A stretch of DNA of 64,000 bases, from the NCBI GenBank assembly GCA_016720925.1, contig JADKJR010000009.1:1-64000 (forward strand), read 5' to 3'. How positions within the stretch are numbered: position 1 is the stretch's first letter; each line of letters starts with the position of its first letter. The DNA comes from Betaproteobacteria bacterium (GTDB taxonomy: Bacteria; Pseudomonadota; Gammaproteobacteria; Burkholderiales; Usitatibacteraceae). Positions 25,492 to 33,562 of the stretch are shown here, piece after piece. Made by a program: the position numbers and the translations under genes. The notes beneath the pieces were generated by a model, which had not been told where the DNA came from, searched no databases, and saw nothing but the letters and a program-made list of their open reading frames with translations.

Positions 25492-27606
25492 ATGGACGCC
25501 ATGACTGCCCCAGTTGATAAAAATCTAGTGCTCGAAAACAAATGGGATGAGGCCAAAGCGTCGCAACTCACCGCACCGGAATTGTTGCGCTATCGCTCCA
25601 ACCTGCTGGGATCGGACAAACGGATTACCAACTATGGCGGCGGCAATACCTCATCGAAAATTCCCATGATCGATCCGCTGACCCGGCAAGAAGTATCGGT
25701 CCTCTGGGTCAAGGGTTCCGGCGGCGATATCGGCACGATGGGTCTCGATGGATTTGCCACGTTGAACATGGACAAGCTGCGGTCGCTGCAGGCGCTCTAC
25801 CGCGGCCAGGAATTCGAAGATGAAATGGTGGGGCTGTATCCCCACTGCACGCACGGATTGAATCCGCGCGCGACCAGTATTGATACACCGTTGCACGGTT
25901 TGCTGGATAAGGCGCACGTCGACCACATGCACCCGGATGCCGTCATCGCCATTGCCGCGTCCGCCGATAGCCGTGAACTGACCCGGCAGATTTACGGCGA
26001 CAAGATTGGCTGGCTGCCCTGGGTGCGCCCGGGGTTTGAACTCGGCGTGCGTCTGCGCGATTTTTTACGCGATCATCCTGACGCCGATGGCGCCATTCTG
26101 GAGGCCCACGGCCTGTTTACGTGGGGTGATACGCAACGCGCGTGTTACGAAAACACCGTCGGCACCATCAATCAGGCCATCGCTTGGCTCGCGACGCAGC
26201 AAGGCGAAAAGCATCCATTTGGCGAGATCACAGCAGCGCCGCTGCCGGCGGACAGGCGGCGTGAAATTGCGGCCGCAGTGATGCCGCAAATTCGCGGCCT
26301 GATTTCGACTGCCACACCGAAGGTCGGCCATTTCGACGACAGCCCGGAGGTCCTTGAGTTCGTCTGCCGGACGGCGCTTCGACCACTCGCTGCGCTCGGC
26401 ACGTCCTGCCCGGATCACTTTCTGCGCACCAAAATTCGTCCGCTGGTTCTGGAATTCAATCCCGCCACAGAATCCGCGACCGACGTGATTCCGCGCATCG
26501 CGGATGCCGTGAAAGCGTACCGGGCCGACTATCAGGCCTACTACGATCGCTGCAAACGCGCCGATTCGCCACCGATGCGCGATCCCAATGCCGTGGTCTA
26601 CCTGATCCCCGGCGTGGGCATGATGACCTTCGCCGCGGACAAGGCGACGGCGCGTATCTCGGCAGAGTTCTATATCAATGCCATCAACGTCATGCGCGAC
26701 GCTTCGCGGGTGTCCACCTATCGCGGCCTGCCCGAGCAGGAGGCCTTTGATATCGAATATTGGTTGCTTGAGGAAGCCAAGCTGCAACGCATGCCAAAAC
26801 CCAAGGCGCTGGCCGGACGAATCGCGCTTATCACCGGTGCCGCGGGCGGCATCGGTCTGGCGACGGCAAGGCGGCTGATGGATGAAGGTGCCTGTGTGGT
26901 GCTCTGCGATATCGATGCGGAGGCCCTGCTTGTCGCCCGCAATAGTCTTCGCGCGAGCCACGGCCGGGACAATGTTGCCTCGGTGGCGATGGATGTGACC
27001 GACGAAGAATCCGTTATCCGCGCATTCCGCGATTCGGCCTGGATGTTCGGGGGTATCGATGCCTGCGTGTCCAATGCCGGCATTGCGACGGCGTCACCCA
27101 TCGAGGACACAACACTGGAACTGTGGCAACGCAATATGGAAGTCCTTTCCACCGGATATTTCCTGGTGAGCCGTGAGGCAGTGCGGGTACTGAAAGCGCA
27201 GGGCATGGGCGGGGCGCTGGTTTTCGTCGGCTCGAAAAACGCCCTGGCCGCATCGCCCGGCGCTGCTGCGTATTGCACGGCGAAAGCATCCGAACTGCAC
27301 CTGGCGCGTTGCCTGGCGCTTGAAGGCGCCCCCATGGGCATCAGGGTCAACGTGGTAAATCCCGACGCCGTGCTGCGCGGTTCACGCATCTGGCAGGGCG
27401 AGTGGGCGGACCAGCGGGCACAGCAATACAATACGACGACGGATGATCTGGAAGCGATCTACCGGGAACGAAGCCTGCTCAAGCGCAGCGTATTTCCCGA
27501 AGACGTCGCCGAAGCCATCGCCTTTTTCATCTCGCCGCGATCCGCAAAATCAACCGGCAATATTATTAATGTCGACGCCGGACACGCCGCCGCCTTCACA
27601 CGCTAA
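25492..27606 (+). CDS. Bifunctional rhamnulose-1-P aldolase / lactaldehyde dehydrogenase
   Basis: 704 residues from ATG 25492. The N-terminal half (to about 410) is a class II aldolase: GGGNTSSKIPM, zinc ligands in HVDHMHPDAV, and EAHGLFTWG. The C-terminal half (about 440-704) is a short-chain dehydrogenase: ALITGAAGGIGLATARRL and the Tyr/Lys pair in AAYCTAKASELHLAR. This fused RhaD-RhaE form splits L-rhamnulose-1-phosphate to DHAP and L-lactaldehyde and oxidises the lactaldehyde. It leads an operon with isomerase and kinase genes. An in-frame alternative start exists at 25426, but that lies upstream of the likely transcription start. Confidence 0.9.
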   Translation: MDAMTAPVDKNLVLENKWDEAKASQLTAPELLRYRSNLLGSDKRITNYGGGNTSSKIPMIDPLTRQEVSVLWVKGSGGDIGTMGLDGFATLNMDKLRSLQALYRGQEFEDEMVGLYPHCTHGLNPRATSIDTPLHGLLDKAHVDHMHPDAVIAIAASADSRELTRQIYGDKIGWLPWVRPGFELGVRLRDFLRDHPDADGAILEAHGLFTWGDTQRACYENTVGTINQAIAWLATQQGEKHPFGEITAAPLPADRRREIAAAVMPQIRGLISTATPKVGHFDDSPEVLEFVCRTALRPLAALGTSCPDHFLRTKIRPLVLEFNPATESATDVIPRIADAVKAYRADYQAYYDRCKRADSPPMRDPNAVVYLIPGVGMMTFAADKATARISAEFYINAINVMRDASRVSTYRGLPEQEAFDIEYWLLEEAKLQRMPKPKALAGRIALITGAAGGIGLATARRLMDEGACVVLCDIDAEALLVARNSLRASHGRDNVASVAMDVTDEESVIRAFRDSAWMFGGIDACVSNAGIATASPIEDTTLELWQRNMEVLSTGYFLVSREAVRVLKAQGMGGALVFVGSKNALAASPGAAAYCTAKASELHLARCLALEGAPMGIRVNVVNPDAVLRGSRIWQGEWADQRAQQYNTTTDDLEAIYRERSLLKRSVFPEDVAEAIAFFISPRSAKSTGNIINVDAGHAAAFTR

Positions 27607-27645
27607 GGCGCCTAGCCGTCACCCACTAGCCGCCAAGGAACACGC

Positions 27646-28734
27646 ATGATCGCCATGGATTTCGTCGCGGAACACAACGCCGCCCGCGCGGCCGATCACG
27701 CCAGCGACTACGACGCTCTGGCCCGCCAACTTGCGCGTCGCGGTATTGATATCGAGCGCATCGCCGAAGGTGTTGCACGTTTTCGTGTGGCGCTGCCGTC
27801 GTGGGCAGTCGGCACCGGCGGCACGCGATTCGCGCGCTACCCCGGCCCGGGTGAACCGCGCGACGTTTTCGACAAACTCGACGATTGCGCGATGATCCAT
27901 CGCCTGACGGGCGCGACCAATGAAGTCTCGCTGCATTTTCCATGGGACACGCCGGCAGACCCAGCTGCGCTGCGCGCGCGCGCCAGCCAATTGGGACTGG
28001 GATTTTCCGCCGTCAATTCGAACACCTTTCAGGATCAGCCCGGACAGGAACAGTCCTACAAGTTCGGCAGCCTGTGTCACACCGACGCTGCGGTGCGCGC
28101 GCAGGCTATCGCACACAATCTCGATTGCATCCGCATCGGCGAGGCACTCGGTTCGCACGCGTTGACTGTCTGGATCGGCGATGGCGCCAACTTTCCCGGC
28201 CAGCAACACACCGTCCGCGCCTTTGAGCGCTACCTGGCGTCAGCCGCGGAGATTTACGCCGCGCTGCCCAGTGACTGGACGATGTTGATCGAACACAAGA
28301 TGTACGAGCCCGCCTTCTATGCCACGGTGATTCAGGATTGGGGCAGCTCGCTGATGGCCGCGCAGGCGCTGGGACCCCAGGCACGATGCCTGGTGGATCT
28401 GGGCCACCATGCGCCGAATGTGAATATCGAAATGATCGTCGCGCGCCTCATCCATGCCGGTCGCCTCGGCGGTTTCCATTTCAATGATTCGCGTTATGGT
28501 GATGACGATCTCGATACCGGCTCGATCAATCCCTACCGCCTGTTTCTGGTCTTCAACGAATTGATTGATGCGGAATGGCGTGGTGCGGCCAATCCCGGGC
28601 TGGCCCACATGCTCGACCAGTCGCACAACATTACCGACCCGATCGAGAGCCTGATCTCAAGCACCATCGAGCTACAGCGTGCGCAAGCGCAGGCATTGCT
28701 GGTGGATCGTGCGGCCCTTGCTGCGCTTCAGTAG
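27646..28734 (+). CDS. L-rhamnose isomerase (RhaI type), cut by an in-frame TAG
   Basis: 362 residues as read. A xylose-isomerase-like TIM barrel with metal and substrate residues in HFPWDTPADP, LIEHKMYEPAFY, LVDLGHHAPN and GGFHFNDSRYGDDDLD, as in Pseudomonas/Rhizobium-type L-rhamnose isomerases (about 430 residues). The ATG has an AAGGA site. The frame ends at TAG 28732-28734 after RAALAALQ, yet continues in the same frame for 64 codons with family-like sequence to TGA 28927-28929. The barrel residues are all upstream of the stop, but the C-terminal helices that pack the tetramer would be lost. Whether the protein is active is unknown. Confidence 0.85.
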   Translation: MIAMDFVAEHNAARAADHASDYDALARQLARRGIDIERIAEGVARFRVALPSWAVGTGGTRFARYPGPGEPRDVFDKLDDCAMIHRLTGATNEVSLHFPWDTPADPAALRARASQLGLGFSAVNSNTFQDQPGQEQSYKFGSLCHTDAAVRAQAIAHNLDCIRIGEALGSHALTVWIGDGANFPGQQHTVRAFERYLASAAEIYAALPSDWTMLIEHKMYEPAFYATVIQDWGSSLMAAQALGPQARCLVDLGHHAPNVNIEMIVARLIHAGRLGGFHFNDSRYGDDDLDTGSINPYRLFLVFNELIDAEWRGAANPGLAHMLDQSHNITDPIESLISSTIELQRAQAQALLVDRAALAALQ

Positions 28735-28929
28735 GGCAATGACGCGCTGATGGCATCGCAAACATTGAAAGCCGCCTTCATTACCGATGTCTCGCCCATT
28801 CTGGCGCGTGCGCGTGAAATGAACGGCGCGGCCCTCGATCCCCTTGCTGCGTACCGTGCCAGTGGCTATCGTGCGGCATGCGCCGCCGCGCGACCCGCAA
28901 GGAAGGGTGGCGGCGGCGGTATCGTCTGA
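28735..28929 (+). pseudogene. Continuation of rhamnose isomerase after the amber codon
   Basis: In-frame translation after the TAG reads TLKAAFITDVSPILARAREM, NGAALDPLAAYRASGYRAA and a short glycine-rich end. This matches the typical end of RhaI-type isomerases ('D.LK.AF.TDVRPLL ... DP..AYRASGY'). With it the gene would be 427 codons plus the amber codon, the family's usual length. A single C-to-T change (CAG to TAG) would explain it. Confidence 0.75.
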
Positions 28930-28999
28930 TCATCTCGAACGATTGGCGCAAATGCCGGCCATGCACCCACTCCGTGACCCAATCGAATTATGAAAATGA

Positions 29000-30397
29000 A
29001 TGCGATCCGTGGCCAGCACCGTGCATGACCTCATTGCGGTTCTGGATGTCGGTAAAACCAATGCCAAACTCAGCCTGGTGGATGCCGCCACCGGGTTGCC
29101 TATCCACGTCGTGCAACGGGCCAACTCGCCGACAGAATCGCTGTCGATGCGTCAGCTTGATGTCGCCGGGATGGAGCACTGGTTCCTGGGTCAACTGCGC
29201 GACTGTCCCGGGCGTGAGCGCATCACCGCGCTGGTGCCGGTCGCGCATGGCGCCGCGTGTGTGCTGGTCGATGACCACGGCCATGTAATCGCCGCACCTG
29301 ATTACGAGGACACTTGCTTCCGCAGAACCGCCAGCGAATATGAACGTGAGCGCGCGCCGTTCGCCGAGACCCTGTCGCCGCGATTGCCTGACGGCCTGAA
29401 TCTCGGCGCGCAGTTGTATTTCCTGGAAACTCGCCACCCGCAAGTCTTCGCCCGCGCCGCGCGAATTTTTCCACTGCCGCAATATTGGGCATGGCGCTTC
29501 AGCGGCGTGTCGGCATCCGAAGTCAGTTCGCTCGGGGCACATTCGGATTTGTGGTGTCCTGTTCGCAATGAATTTTCCTCGCTGGCGCGCCGTCGCGGTT
29601 GGGACAAGTTGTTTCCGCCATTGCAGCCCGCCACGGCCACGCTCGGTTTGATCGACGATCGCATCGCCGCGCTCACCGGTCTTTCCGCTGATTGCCGGGT
29701 GTTTTGTGGCGTCCACGATTCCAACGCGTCGTGGCTTGCCCACCTGCGTGATGTCCGGAATGGTGCGGCGCTGACGGTGATTTCCAGTGGCACGTGGATC
29801 ATCGCCATGACGAGCAACGGCGATCTCTCCCGGTTGCGTGAAGATCGCGACATGCTGGCAAATGTGAATGTTTTTTCGTCGCCTGTGGCGACGGCGCGCT
29901 TCATGGGCGGGCGCGAATACGCGGCGATCGCCGGGCCTGAAAATGCCACTCCGTCCCTCACCGATTTGGAACGCGTGATCGCCGCCAGAGTCATGGCGCT
30001 ACCCAGCTTCGCCGAGGCCGGCGGGCCATTTCCGGGACGGGTGGGCCGTATCGTTGCGGAGGCGAAACTCTCCCCCGGCGAACGCGCAGCCCTCGCCAGC
30101 CTGTATGTCGCGCTGGTCACCGATGTCGTGCTGGATCTGCTGGGCGAATCGGATGCGATCGTCATCGACGGGCCGTTCGCTGGCAATCCGCTGTATGCCG
30201 GCATCCTCAAGGCATTCAGGCCGGGTGCGAACATATCCATCAGCAATCTTGCCTCCGGGGCCGCGGCAGGGGCGTTGGCGCTGGTGCTCGGCGAATCGAC
30301 GCCGGCGGCATCCGTCGCGGTTCATGCGGTAACTGCGTTGCCCGTCGCGGGACTGATTGAGTATCGGGATGCGTGGCGGGCTCTCGTCGAGCGTTGA
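29000..30397 (+). CDS. FGGY family carbohydrate kinase, probable L-rhamnulokinase
   Basis: 465 residues. The N-terminal phosphate-binding loop (LIAVLDVGKTNAKLSLVD) and the C-terminal ATPase fold (VIDGPFAGNPLYAGIL, ISNLASGAAAGALALVLG) place it in the FGGY kinases; the variant GKTNAK replaces the usual GTTSxR-type loop and occurs in rhamnulokinase/fuculokinase-like members. It follows the isomerase, so phosphorylation of L-rhamnulose before the aldolase step is the natural inference. ATG 29000 or GTG 29009 could be the start. Confidence 0.82.
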   Translation: MRSVASTVHDLIAVLDVGKTNAKLSLVDAATGLPIHVVQRANSPTESLSMRQLDVAGMEHWFLGQLRDCPGRERITALVPVAHGAACVLVDDHGHVIAAPDYEDTCFRRTASEYERERAPFAETLSPRLPDGLNLGAQLYFLETRHPQVFARAARIFPLPQYWAWRFSGVSASEVSSLGAHSDLWCPVRNEFSSLARRRGWDKLFPPLQPATATLGLIDDRIAALTGLSADCRVFCGVHDSNASWLAHLRDVRNGAALTVISSGTWIIAMTSNGDLSRLREDRDMLANVNVFSSPVATARFMGGREYAAIAGPENATPSLTDLERVIAARVMALPSFAEAGGPFPGRVGRIVAEAKLSPGERAALASLYVALVTDVVLDLLGESDAIVIDGPFAGNPLYAGILKAFRPGANISISNLASGAAAGALALVLGESTPAASVAVHAVTALPVAGLIEYRDAWRALVER

Positions 30398-30462
30398 CGG
30401 AGATTGCGAGCAAATATGATCAAAACGATCGGTTGTTGCGCTTCCATAAATCCTGTCATCCC

Positions 30463-30627
30463 GGCGCAGGCCCATAAGCGCTAACTTAATCCGTTTTCAA
30501 ATTAATAATGTTGTCATCCTGAGCGAAGCGAAGGATCTCGTGGCGACCAGATCCTTCGCTTCGCTCAGGATGACAATGTTTTCCTTGGACGGAAAATGAA
30601 CTAAGTTAGCGCTTAAAGGCGCAGGCC
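30463..30627. mobile_element. Palindromic MITE-like element with 10-bp flanking duplication
   Basis: Core 30511-30576: a perfect 28-bp inverted repeat beginning TTGTCATCCTGAGCGAAGCG around a 10-nt loop. Outer arms AAGCGCTAACTTA (30476) and TAAGTTAGCGCTT (to 30614) extend the palindrome to 139 bp. GGCGCAGGCC occurs on both sides (30463-30472 and 30618-30627) like a target-site duplication. The element splits what looks like another repeat, TCATCCCGGCGCAGGCC / GGGATCC. Confidence 0.7.
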
Positions 30628-30753
30628 GGGATCCAAGTTTTGTAAGCATATGATGCATTGACAAAAATTGGGCCAAGCCACTGCATTGGCTCGGCGTTCT
30701 CCGGGCGCAGAGCATGCTCTGCGAATTCCCCGCCTCACCCCCAGACTAAATCC
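30628..30753. repeat. Dispersed repeat of about 126 bp, copy B
   Basis: Counterpart of 18274-18400, sharing AAATTGGGCCAAGCCA, GGCGCAGAGC, CTGCGAATTCCCCGCC and GACTAAATCC. An internal hairpin is formed by GCCAAGCCA and TGGCTCGGC. It is not coding. Confidence 0.7.
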
Positions 30754-30965
30754 GGGGCGACAGAAATTCAGTTTTGAGAAGTCCTCGTTGGGGAACTTCT
30801 ACCCCCCCCTTGCCAAGTCTTCCGGCCAAGGTGACATGAGGGGGAAGGAATGAAAGAGCGGACCGGTACTTGTTCATAGCCGAGCAGCGCGAAGCGAAGC
30901 TGGCCAAAAAAATTCATCAACAACGATGAAGGCGAGAATATGGAGGTTTCGAGAAGTTCCCGCGC
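30754..30965. other. Intergenic stretch, no gene recognised
   Basis: Between repeat copy B and a copy of the 66-bp family. A fragment on the plus strand (YLFIAEQREAKLAKKIHQ) vaguely recalls the start of an IS5-type transposase, but it is too short to call. Low-complexity runs of C and G occur near 30803-30845. Confidence 0.3.
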
Positions 30966-31031
30966 AACCTCAAGGACTGGCGGGCATCCCAGGCCAAAAT
31001 GCCGCCGTTAGCCGCAACAGTACTAGAGTTT
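30966..31031. repeat. 66-bp palindromic repeat, degenerate copy
   Basis: AACCTCAAGGACTGGCGGGC at the left and CAACAGTACTAGAGTTT at the right, with AAAATGCC in the middle. Exactly 66 bp. It abuts a TIR-bounded element 12 bp downstream. Confidence 0.65.
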
Positions 31032-31043
31032 CCCCGTCACACC

Positions 31044-31237
31044 CACTAGTGTCCCAACGTTTGGCGCGCGAGACTTGTTAACCCGATGATTTTTCATGTG
31101 AAAGGTCGTATTTTGAGTGTTGTCGATTTGAAATTCGTTTGCAGACTCGCCCATCTATTGGAGCGTTTCCTCGCCAGTGAACGCCGTACTCGCAGGTTAA
31201 TTCGCTTTTATTTTGTTCAAACGTTGGGACACTAGTG
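31044..31237. mobile_element. 194-bp MITE-like element with perfect 20-bp terminal inverted repeats
   Basis: CACTAGTGTCCCAACGTTTG (31044-31063) is repeated exactly in inverse at 31218-31237. The 154-bp interior has no ORF and is AT-richer than its surroundings. The right end overlaps the stop of the YqiA-like gene and provides the last two codons (CAC TAG). No clear target-site duplication is seen. No transposase of a matching family is in the window. Confidence 0.7.
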
Positions 31238-31813
31238 CGTCAAACCCGCAAATTTCACCACGTCAGTAATGTGCATTGGAAACGACTTCAGCTCATGATC
31301 CCCGCCCTCAATCACAATCTGCTTCGCCCCCGCGCAGTACGCAATCGTCCGCCGATGATCGAGTAATTCATCCCCCATTTCCACCATCAACAAATACCGC
31401 TCCGGCCGCGTAATTGCTGGTACAAACAACGCCTTCAAATCGGCAACGTGTGACGCATCAAAGGCAAATTTCTCACCGGTGTACAGATTGGTTTGCTCAC
31501 CGAGGTGCTTCGCCAATGTTTCAAACGGTCGAATCGACGGATTCAATAACACCGCGCGGCACCCCAGTTTTTCTGCAAGCACCACCGCATAAAATCCGCC
31601 CAACGATGAACCAACGACCGTCAAATCCCCGGATGCAATGCCGTGACATGCCGATTCCAGTTGCGCGACCGCAAGCGCCGGACGAAAACTCAGATCCGGC
31701 GCGAGGAAGTGGATACCGGGAGGATGCGTACGCAGGTACTCACTAAGCTGCGTCGCCTTGCGCGACTTCGACGAACTCCGGAAGCCGTGTGCATAGACAA
31801 TGGTTTGAGTCAC
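31232..31813 (-). CDS. YqiA-like esterase
   Basis: 193 residues of a small alpha/beta hydrolase. IVYAHGFRSSSKSRKATQL at the N-terminus, the nucleophile elbow VVGSSLGGFYA, the acid in LMVEMGDELLD and the histidine in EGGDHELKSF match the YqiA/UPF0227 family of intracellular esterases. The start is GTG 31813. The final His codon and stop come from the terminal repeat of the neighbouring MITE-like element. Confidence 0.85.
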   Translation of the reverse strand: MTQTIVYAHGFRSSSKSRKATQLSEYLRTHPPGIHFLAPDLSFRPALAVAQLESACHGIASGDLTVVGSSLGGFYAVVLAEKLGCRAVLLNPSIRPFETLAKHLGEQTNLYTGEKFAFDASHVADLKALFVPAITRPERYLLMVEMGDELLDHRRTIAYCAGAKQIVIEGGDHELKSFPMHITDVVKFAGLTH

Positions 31814-31823
31814 CCGCGATCAC

Positions 31824-32831
31824 CTAAAGGCCAGTGGTTCGGCCAATCAGCGGATAGTACGGATCGTTGTAACCCGGCGTCGATGGATGTCCCGGCTTCA
31901 CCAGCGAATCCACCAGCGTTTCATCGTCACCGGTAATCAGAACATCCAGCGCGCCAAAATAGTCCTGCCATTGTTCAAACGTACGCGGCCCGGCGATCAC
32001 CGCGCTCACGGCTTTATTGGCCAGCACCCAGGCTGTGGCGAAATGCGCCAGCGAACGGCCCGTCTTCGCGCAATGCTCTTTCAGCGCATGTGCAATCACC
32101 AGCGATTCTTCGCGGAATTCGGTTTCCATGATGCGTTTGTCGCCACGCCCGGCGCGGGTGCCCTCGGCGGGCTTACTGCCGGGTGCATACTTGCCAGAGA
32201 GCACGCCGCGCGCAATCGGGCTGTACGGCACCACGCCAATGCCGTAATGCGCGCAAGCTGGCAGCACTTCCACTTCAGGTTGGCGATTAAGCAGGTTGTA
32301 ATACGGCTGGCACACCACCGGACCGGGCATGTTTATCTCTCGTGCCACGCGCACAGCTTCCGCAATCCGCCAGCCGCGAAAATTCGATACGCCCCAGTAG
32401 CGAATCTTGCCCGCCCGCAATAGCGCATCAATCGCGCGCAGCGGTTCTTCCAGGTCCATGCCATTGATGTCGCGGTGCATGTAATAGATGTCGATGTAGT
32501 TGGTACCCAGGCGCTGCAGGCTCGCCTCGCATTCGCGCATCATCCACGTTCGCGAATAGTGCGATTCGTTCGGCACACTCGACATCTTGTTGCCGATCTT
32601 GGTGGCGAGAATCCACTGGTGGCGCGCGCCCTTTAGGAGTTCACCTACCATCATTTCTGATTTGCCGGTTGAATAGACATCGGCGGTATCGATGAAGTTG
32701 ACGCCGTTTTCACGGGCGTGTGCGACGATGCGCCGCGCTTCAGTGATTTCCGTCTGATCGGCGAACATCATCGCACCCAGACAGAGTCGGGAGACTTTCA
32801 ACGGGCTTTTGCCAAGAGGGTGATATTGCAT
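31824..32831 (-). CDS. Aldo/keto reductase
   Basis: 335 residues with the complete AKR tetrad: Asp and Tyr in FIDTADVYSTGKSE, Lys in ILATKIGN, His in DIYYMHRDING. WGVSNFRGW and PYSPIARGVLSGKY are typical of the family. AKRs reduce aldehydes and ketones with NADPH. The gene is 10 bp upstream of the YqiA-like gene, so it may be co-transcribed with it. The substrate is unknown. Confidence 0.9.
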   Translation of the reverse strand: MQYHPLGKSPLKVSRLCLGAMMFADQTEITEARRIVAHARENGVNFIDTADVYSTGKSEMMVGELLKGARHQWILATKIGNKMSSVPNESHYSRTWMMRECEASLQRLGTNYIDIYYMHRDINGMDLEEPLRAIDALLRAGKIRYWGVSNFRGWRIAEAVRVAREINMPGPVVCQPYYNLLNRQPEVEVLPACAHYGIGVVPYSPIARGVLSGKYAPGSKPAEGTRAGRGDKRIMETEFREESLVIAHALKEHCAKTGRSLAHFATAWVLANKAVSAVIAGPRTFEQWQDYFGALDVLITGDDETLVDSLVKPGHPSTPGYNDPYYPLIGRTTGL

Positions 32832-33016
32832 TCGGGATCTCGCGAAACAAAGGGTGGACGCAGCGAAGGTACCGACAGGGTAATGGATTCTTCACATTGG
32901 GAACAGTTTCCCCGCTCGCAATACTCGCTTACATCTTATTTGGTGTTGGTCCTACATCCGACATGCCAGGGTGCGCGTTAACCTGTTGTAGCACCATTCA
33001 ACTACTGGAGAATCAT

Positions 33017-33439
33017 ATGTGGACTCGCAAATTGCTTTTGAGCGCTATCGTGGCGTCAACCTTTACCGCCGTCGCGCCCACCGCGCAAGCCCGGGTGGAC
33101 GTGCTAATCAATGTTCCGCCACCGGCGATGCGCCATGAAGTAATGCCTGCGCCACGCGCGGGTTACATCTGGGCGCCCGGCTACTGGAACTGGCAAAGCA
33201 ACCGCCATGTCTGGTCACGGGGCCATTGGGAACGTGAACGGGTCGGCTATTACTATCATCCCAATCGCTGGACGGAACGCGACGGCCGCTGGGTCAATGA
33301 GCGCAGCCGCTGGGATCGCAACCGCCCGATGGGCGACCGTGACCGTGATGGCGTGCCGAATCGCGCCGATCGTGATCGCGATGGCGATGGCGTCCCGAAC
33401 CGGGTAGATCGTGCACCGGATAACCCGCGTCGCCGATAA
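33017..33439 (+). CDS. Secreted YXWGXW-repeat protein with calcium-loop-like tail
   Basis: 140 residues. The signal peptide (LLLSAIVASTFTAVAPTAQA) is followed by aromatic repeats YIWAPGYWNW, HVWSRGHWERE and YYYHPNRWTERDGRW, typical of the YXWGXW repeat family of unknown function. The tail contains two Asp-rich repeats (DRDRDGVPNRADRDRDGDG and VPNRVD), like thrombospondin type-3 calcium loops. ATG 33017 has CTGGAG 8 bp upstream; the frame extends further 5' but the signal peptide fixes the start. A terminator follows. Confidence 0.8.
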   Translation: MWTRKLLLSAIVASTFTAVAPTAQARVDVLINVPPPAMRHEVMPAPRAGYIWAPGYWNWQSNRHVWSRGHWERERVGYYYHPNRWTERDGRWVNERSRWDRNRPMGDRDRDGVPNRADRDRDGDGVPNRVDRAPDNPRRR

Positions 33440-33496
33440 ACAGCTTCAACCGCTAAAGCACCTCGTCTACTGACGACGTGCTTGCGTGTCAACTAG

Positions 33497-33542
33497 AGCG
33501 AATGGCTGAACCCTTCGGGTATTCGGTCGTTCGCTTTTTTTT
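33497..33542 (+). terminator. Intrinsic terminator after the YXWGXW gene
   Basis: AGCGAATGGCTGAACCC pairs (with G-U pairs) with GGGTATTCGGTCGTTCGCT around a TTC loop and is followed by eight Ts. Confidence 0.8.
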
Positions 33543-33562
33543 CGTCGCCATCAACCACGTGT

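Noticed and set aside
26065..26961. 298-residue minus-strand ORF inside the bifunctional aldolase gene
   Set aside because: Shadow of the aldolase/SDR gene, which has complete motifs in its own frame.
30511..30576. Perfect 28-bp hairpin as an intrinsic terminator for the kinase operon
   Set aside because: No T-run follows on either side, it lies over 100 bp from the stop, and flanking arms plus a direct duplication fit an inserted element better.
30841..30900. Possible start of an IS5-type transposase
   Set aside because: Only about 18 residues resemble the family and stops follow at once; not enough for a call.
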